Origin: IDS-8 sp035304345
Lineage (GTDB): Bacteria; Pseudomonadota; Gammaproteobacteria; Steroidobacterales; Woeseiaceae
Direction: 5' to 3'
Assembly (NCBI GenBank): GCA_035304345.1
Contig: DATGQE010000066.1
Coordinates: 153,077-217,076 of the forward strand
Length of the DNA stretch: 64,000 nucleotides
Positions within the stretch are counted from its first letter, which is position 1; each line of letters begins with the position of its first letter. The position numbers were made by a program, and so were the translations under genes. Positions 60,259 through 64,000 of the stretch are shown in pieces. Below the pieces are notes generated by a model, which did not search any database, was not told the origin of the DNA, and saw only the letters and a program-made list of their open reading frames with translations.

Positions 60259-63200
60259 TCGAATCCAATCGTCCAGTTGATCTCGACGCCAAAGCCACGC
60301 GTGTCGCTACCGAACTGCCCGTCGCCCTCGATCCTGATCACGCTGCCGTCACCGGTGAGGATATCCAATCCGAGCGCGAGATCCGTGAAGAAATCGTCCA
60401 TTCCGGACGTGACCCTGAACGGCGCCACCCCGCCCGGCGCGCCGTGGAAGCTCGCCGCGACGCCCGGCTCGTCCTCTCCCCCGAAGTACAGCAGCCCGGC
60501 CCGCCCGTACGGCCGCAGCATGAGGCCCGAAGGCAGGCTGATCTCGCCGCCGATCTCGAGCGCCGGCTGCAGCGAAAGCCAGGTACGGTTCTGCTCCGAC
60601 ACGTTCACCCCCACCACGGGCAGCCCGCGCTCGGTGAAACCGTCGAGGTGCACGTAATTGAGGCCCGCGTCCATGATCGTGCGCAGGTACCAGTTGTCCC
60701 GCTGGAGATCGTGACTGATGCGCCCGCGAAGGGAAGCGAAATTGACGCCGGGATTGCTTTCCGCGCGCCCGGCGAGCACGCCCGTGACTCCGACGTAGCG
60801 GCTCGTATCGAGCCAGCCGTGGCCGCCGGAAAGCGCGCCCGTCAGCATGAGATCGCCGATCCCCTGCTTCAGCGTCAGGCCCACCTGCGCGATGTCGGCT
60901 TCGCCGCGCGCCCGCGTTCCCGTCAGCGAATCGCTGCGCGAGAACGAGACGCCGAAACCGAGGTGCCGCCGCGGCGCGATCTCGCCCTGGAACCCGGCGG
61001 AGAGCTCGAGCCCGTTCAGCTCGTAGGCGAAGTGCTCCGAGCCTGCGTCGCGACGCAGCGAGCGATGGCCGAACCGGAACCAGCGGCACGCGCCTTCGCC
61101 GACGAAGCGGAACTCGCCGTCGCGACGGCGGCAGTCCATGATCTGGTCGCCGAATCGCGCGCTCGACAACAGCGTGTGCGCCAGTGACTCGGCGTGCACG
61201 ACCGGGCTGAGCTCGTCGTACGTGGCGCCGAGCTCCGCGAGCGTCTCCGTGAAGAACAGGCTTGCGGCAAGCGGCGCGAACGCGCCGGACCCGCCCGCGA
61301 GCTGGACCCGGTTCACGTAATCTCCCAGCGCCGACTGGTTGCCGTTCAGGCCCTGCGGGCCGAAATCGATGTCGGTCACGAGGAGGACGTCCCGGGCGTT
61401 CCGGTAAGCGAGCGCGAAATCCGCGACGGCCGACACGGGCGCGCCGGTGAGCGTGAGCTCCGGAGCGCCCTCCGGGCCCCTGACGCCGCCGGCGGCGCCG
61501 ATCAGCACGTCCTCGTAGTGCCCGGGACGCGCGAAGCCCGGGTTCCACAACGCGAGCTCGACGGTGCCGTCCACCACCGCGGCGCCGCTCACGTCGATGC
61601 GGTCCGCCTGCACCGTTGCACCGCCCCGCGCGAGGTCGTACTCGGAGAGGAGCAGCGTCGGCCGGCCCAGCCACAGGTCGCCGTCGAGCGCCACCTGCTG
61701 CAGGCCGCCGGTGCCGCCGGGCGCGAGGACGCCGAAGTTCTCCAGCGTGCCGCGGCTCGCCGGGTCGTCTCCCGCGAGATCCACGTCCGCACCCATGACG
61801 AAAACGGCGTCGGCCTCGTTGCGGAACAGGTTCTCGCCGTTGCCGAGTCGGACCGAGCCGACCACCGTGCCGAAATTGACGAACGTGTCGTTGCCCGTCG
61901 ACACCCCGTCGGTCGCGACCAGCGCCGTGCCGGCCGCTCCGTCCACGGTGCCGACGAAACCGCGATTGGAAACGAGGTTGTCGGCGCCGCCGCGGATCTC
62001 GATGCCCGCACCGCCGGCGCCGCCGGCCACCGAATGCGCAGGGGCGATGGCGATCGTGATGTCGCCGGCGCCGTCCGCGCCTTCGCTCTGTGCGAAGATG
62101 GCGGTGCCGCGCTCGCCCGTGGCGAGCACGCTGCCGGTCACCCCGATGTCGATGGCGCCGCCGGAGCCCTGCCCACCCGCGGTGCCCGCGAAGACGTCGT
62201 CGACCACGCCGCCGCCGCCGCCCAGGCTCTGCGCGAAGATGCCGACGGACGCTGCGCCCGCGACCTCGATGTTGCCGCTCTGCAGGAAGCCGATGTCGCC
62301 GCCGTTGCCGCTGTTGCCCGCCCTTCGCGCAACGTCCGGCACGGCGTCGCCGCCGCCCGTGAACACCGCGCCGCCCCCGCCGCCGACCGACTGCAGGAAC
62401 ACGCCGTGAGCCATGAAACCGGCGGTCCGGACGTTGCCCTCGTTCACGAGCCGGATCGCGCCGCCGTCGCCCGCCGCAGCGCCGGCGGCGCCCAGGGCGA
62501 CGCTCGTGGTGGTGCCCGAGACGAGCGCGAGACCGCCGCCCGCACCGACGCTCTGCAGGAACAGGCCGTGAGACTGGCGGCCCGCCGTCGCGACGTCGCC
62601 GGCCAGCGCAAGGTCGAGATCGCCGCCGTCGAGCACGCCGCCGGCCGCCGCGCCCAGCGTGACGTCGGCCTGTCCGGCCGCGCCCGGGGCGAAAGAGGGC
62701 TTGGCCGGCCCGCCGGCGGCGGACGCCGGCGCCGGCGCGCCGCCGACATCGATGGCCAGCAGGCCGCCGCCACCGCCGATCGACTGCACGGCGGTGCCGA
62801 ACGCGCGTTCGCCGAGCGTCTCCACCACGCCGGTGCGCGCGAGCTCGACGGCGCCGCCGGCCTCTTCCGTTCCGTTGCTGCCGCCGAGCGCCAGGTCCAG
62901 GTCGAGCGACCCGGTTTCCGCCTGGGTGAGCGCCAGCGTCGCGCGACCGCCGCCGCCGCCGATCGACTGCACGAGCATCGCGTGGGAGTGGCGGCCGGCG
63001 CTGCCGATGTCCCCGGTGTGGGCCGTCGCGATGTCGCCGCCCGCGTTGCGCTGCCCGCCGCTGCCGCCGAGCACGGCCTCGAACGGGAGATCGAAAGCGG
63101 ATGCGACCTTGCCGAGGTCGAGATCGAAATCGAGCAGGCCGCCGCCGCCACCGATCGATTGCAGCGCGTGCCCGACGCTGTCGTCGGCCATCATGATCAC

Positions 63201-64000
63201 GTTGCCGGTGCTGGTGACGCTGACGCGGCTCGCCACCGAGTCCTGCGTGTCCTCGGCGCCCAGCGCAAGGTAGACGCCTGCCTCTTCCGTGAGGTCGGTG
63301 GCACCGGTGAGGCCGAAGCGCAGGCTGCCGCCGCCGCCGTTCACCGACTGCGCGACGATCGCCTGCGAGTCCTCGCCGAACAGCACGATGTCGCCCGTGT
63401 GCACGACGGTCACCTGGCCGCCCTGCCCGCCCTCGCCGGCCGTGCCGCCGAGGCGGTTGAGCAGCGGCGCCGCGATCGCGAGCTCGGCGCTCGCGGGCTC
63501 CGTCAGCGGATCCGGCTCGAAGCCCGTCTCCGGCAGGCCGAGCGTCAGCGCTGCGCCGATGGCGAACGTCGCGTTGCCGCCGCCGCCCCCGATCGACTGC
63601 GCGACGATGGCGTGCGCGGCGACGCCGTGCGTCACGATCGCCCCGTCGTTCGTCACGCTGACGCTGCCGGCATCGTTGCCGTCGCCGCCGAAACCGCCGA
63701 TGCCGAGGATCGGCGTGACCCCGGTGGCGGTGGGCAGGCTCGAAAGGTCGATGTTCGCGACGAGGTGCATCTCGCCGTTGCCGCCCCCGCCTCCGATCGA
63801 CTGCGCGAAGACGCCGTGCGAGCCGTCGCCCAGCGTTTCGATCAGCCCGGCGTTGCCGACGGTCACGTTGCCGCCGACACCGCCGCTGCCGCCGGTGCCG
63901 CCGATGCCGAAGCCGAGACCGAAGCCCTGCGAGCCCGAGGCGATGCCCGCCGCGAGTTTCGACGTGCCGTTGCCGCCGCCGCCCCCGATCGACTGCGCGA
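60255..64000 (-). CDS. Giant glycine-rich autotransporter (N-terminus outside window)
   Basis: Type V secreted surface protein; at least 1248 residues are in the window and the frame is open to the right edge, so the signal peptide and start lie beyond 64000. The passenger consists of repeated beta-helix units ending in AQSIGGGGG or close variants (about eleven visible between 62080 and 64000, roughly 60 residues apart), each with a NxGxIxTxGxxxHA-type stretch. From about 61300 to 60258 a C-terminal autotransporter beta-barrel follows, with VVHAESLAHTLLSSARF, RRHLGFGVSFSRSDS, YLRTIMDAGLNYVHLDGF and a last strand GFGVEINWTIGFE. The chain ends Phe-Glu rather than with a terminal aromatic residue. 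Probably a surface adhesin or shield. Confidence 0.88.
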   Translation of the reverse strand, partial: AQSIGGGGGNGTSKLAAGIASGSQGFGLGFGIGGTGGSGGVGGNVTVGNAGLIETLGDGSHGVFAQSIGGGGGNGEMHLVANIDLSSLPTATGVTPILGIGGFGGDGNDAGSVSVTNDGAIVTHGVAAHAIVAQSIGGGGGNATFAIGAALTLGLPETGFEPDPLTEPASAELAIAAPLLNRLGGTAGEGGQGGQVTVVHTGDIVLFGEDSQAIVAQSVNGGGGSLRFGLTGATDLTEEAGVYLALGAEDTQDSVASRVSVTSTGNVIMMADDSVGHALQSIGGGGGLLDFDLDLGKVASAFDLPFEAVLGGSGGQRNAGGDIATAHTGDIGSAGRHSHAMLVQSIGGGGGRATLALTQAETGSLDLDLALGGSNGTEEAGGAVELARTGVVETLGERAFGTAVQSIGGGGGLLAIDVGGAPAPASAAGGPAKPSFAPGAAGQADVTLGAAAGGVLDGGDLDLALAGDVATAGRQSHGLFLQSVGAGGGLALVSGTTTSVALGAAGAAAGDGGAIRLVNEGNVRTAGFMAHGVFLQSVGGGGGAVFTGGGDAVPDVARRAGNSGNGGDIGFLQSGNIEVAGAASVGIFAQSLGGGGGVVDDVFAGTAGGQGSGGAIDIGVTGSVLATGERGTAIFAQSEGADGAGDITIAIAPAHSVAGGAGGAGIEIRGGADNLVSNRGFVGTVDGAAGTALVATDGVSTGNDTFVNFGTVVGSVRLGNGENLFRNEADAVFVMGADVDLAGDDPASRGTLENFGVLAPGGTGGLQQVALDGDLWLGRPTLLLSEYDLARGGATVQADRIDVSGAAVVDGTVELALWNPGFARPGHYEDVLIGAAGGVRGPEGAPELTLTGAPVSAVADFALAYRNARDVLLVTDIDFGPQGLNGNQSALGDYVNRVQLAGGSGAFAPLAASLFFTETLAELGATYDELSPVVHAESLAHTLLSSARFGDQIMDCRRRDGEFRFVGEGACRWFRFGHRSLRRDAGSEHFAYELNGLELSAGFQGEIAPRRHLGFGVSFSRSDSLTGTRARGEADIAQVGLTLKQGIGDLMLTGALSGGHGWLDTSRYVGVTGVLAGRAESNPGVNFASLRGRISHDLQRDNWYLRTIMDAGLNYVHLDGFTERGLPVVGVNVSEQNRTWLSLQPALEIGGEISLPSGLMLRPYGRAGLLYFGGEDEPGVAASFHGAPGGVAPFRVTSGMDDFFTDLALGLDILTGDGSVIRIEGDGQFGSDTRGFGVEINWTIGFE
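62070..64000. repeat. Degenerate AQSIGGGGG-coding repeats in the autotransporter
   Basis: About eleven copies of a unit of roughly 150-250 bp recur on the minus strand, each including a codon run for QS(I/V/L)GGGGG; on the plus strand they appear as (G/C)CCGCCGCC(A/G)CCGATCGACTGC. The copies become more diverged towards the barrel end (QSVGAGGG, QSEGADGA). GC-rich units of this kind are prone to recombination and assembly collapse. Confidence 0.8.

Noticed and set aside
62070..64000. Regularly spaced repeats as a possible CRISPR array
   Set aside because: The repeats are coding, degenerate and in frame (AQSIGGGGG units of an autotransporter), with variable spacing and no cas genes.

Overview
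The window reads as one chromosomal segment of a high-GC (about two-thirds G+C) gammaproteobacterium. The evidence is gene order: lptF divergent from pepA-holC-valS; rnfABCDGE followed by nth; mrp near metG; rnt next to grxD; pilT-pilU; and an aceE-aceF-lpdA operon with a homodimeric E1. I cannot name the genus. Coding density is very high, 4-bp stop/start overlaps are common, and many starts are GTG or TTG. I found no tRNA, rRNA, CRISPR array, prophage or insertion-sequence transposase.

Layout. 1-5950: LPS export permease (cut by the window edge), leucyl aminopeptidase, DNA polymerase III chi, valyl-tRNA synthetase. 6086-10075: MoxR / DUF58 / transglutaminase-like (TgpA type) operon. 10108-14423, minus strand: psd-pssA-family 4 uracil-DNA glycosylase-rimI, then prfC. 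14606-16886: proS and a small lytic transglycosylase. 16917-18686: acylphosphatase and a DUF4398 lipoprotein, then an ArsC-family protein and a WrbA-like flavoprotein. 18720-24722: pgsA-perM-hda, a DUF2066 protein carrying a 30-bp tandem repeat, purM-purN, dcd. 24749-32941: mrp and metG, separated by a HEAT-repeat Ser/Thr kinase fused in one chain and tightly coupled to pilT and pilU, then a 227-bp imperfect palindrome. 33040-39173: the Rnf electron-transport complex, nth and a DUF1841 gene. 39394-41932: a secreted methyltransferase-like protein followed by a DUF692 (MNIO) / DUF2063 pair with no visible peptide substrate. 42072-48023: an OmpR-type regulator divergent from a di-haem peroxidase, a hybrid sensor kinase, a small cytochrome c and a methyltransferase. 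48136-54685: an HExxH protein and the pyruvate dehydrogenase operon. 54991-59691: a second M17 aminopeptidase, RNase T, monothiol glutaredoxin, a BON lipoprotein, a PF06181-like membrane protein and nadC. 59725-64000: an IalB-family protein translationally coupled to a giant glycine-rich autotransporter that runs off the right edge.

Most of the window is core metabolism. The parts that may hold something new are (i) the HEAT-kinase/PilT/PilU unit, which suggests phosphorylation control of pilus retraction; (ii) the DUF692/DUF2063 pair, probably a peptide-modifying or metal-handling module with an unidentified substrate; (iii) the peroxidase/two-component/cytochrome cluster, which looks like a self-contained redox-sensing unit; and (iv) the autotransporter-IalB pair at the cell surface.
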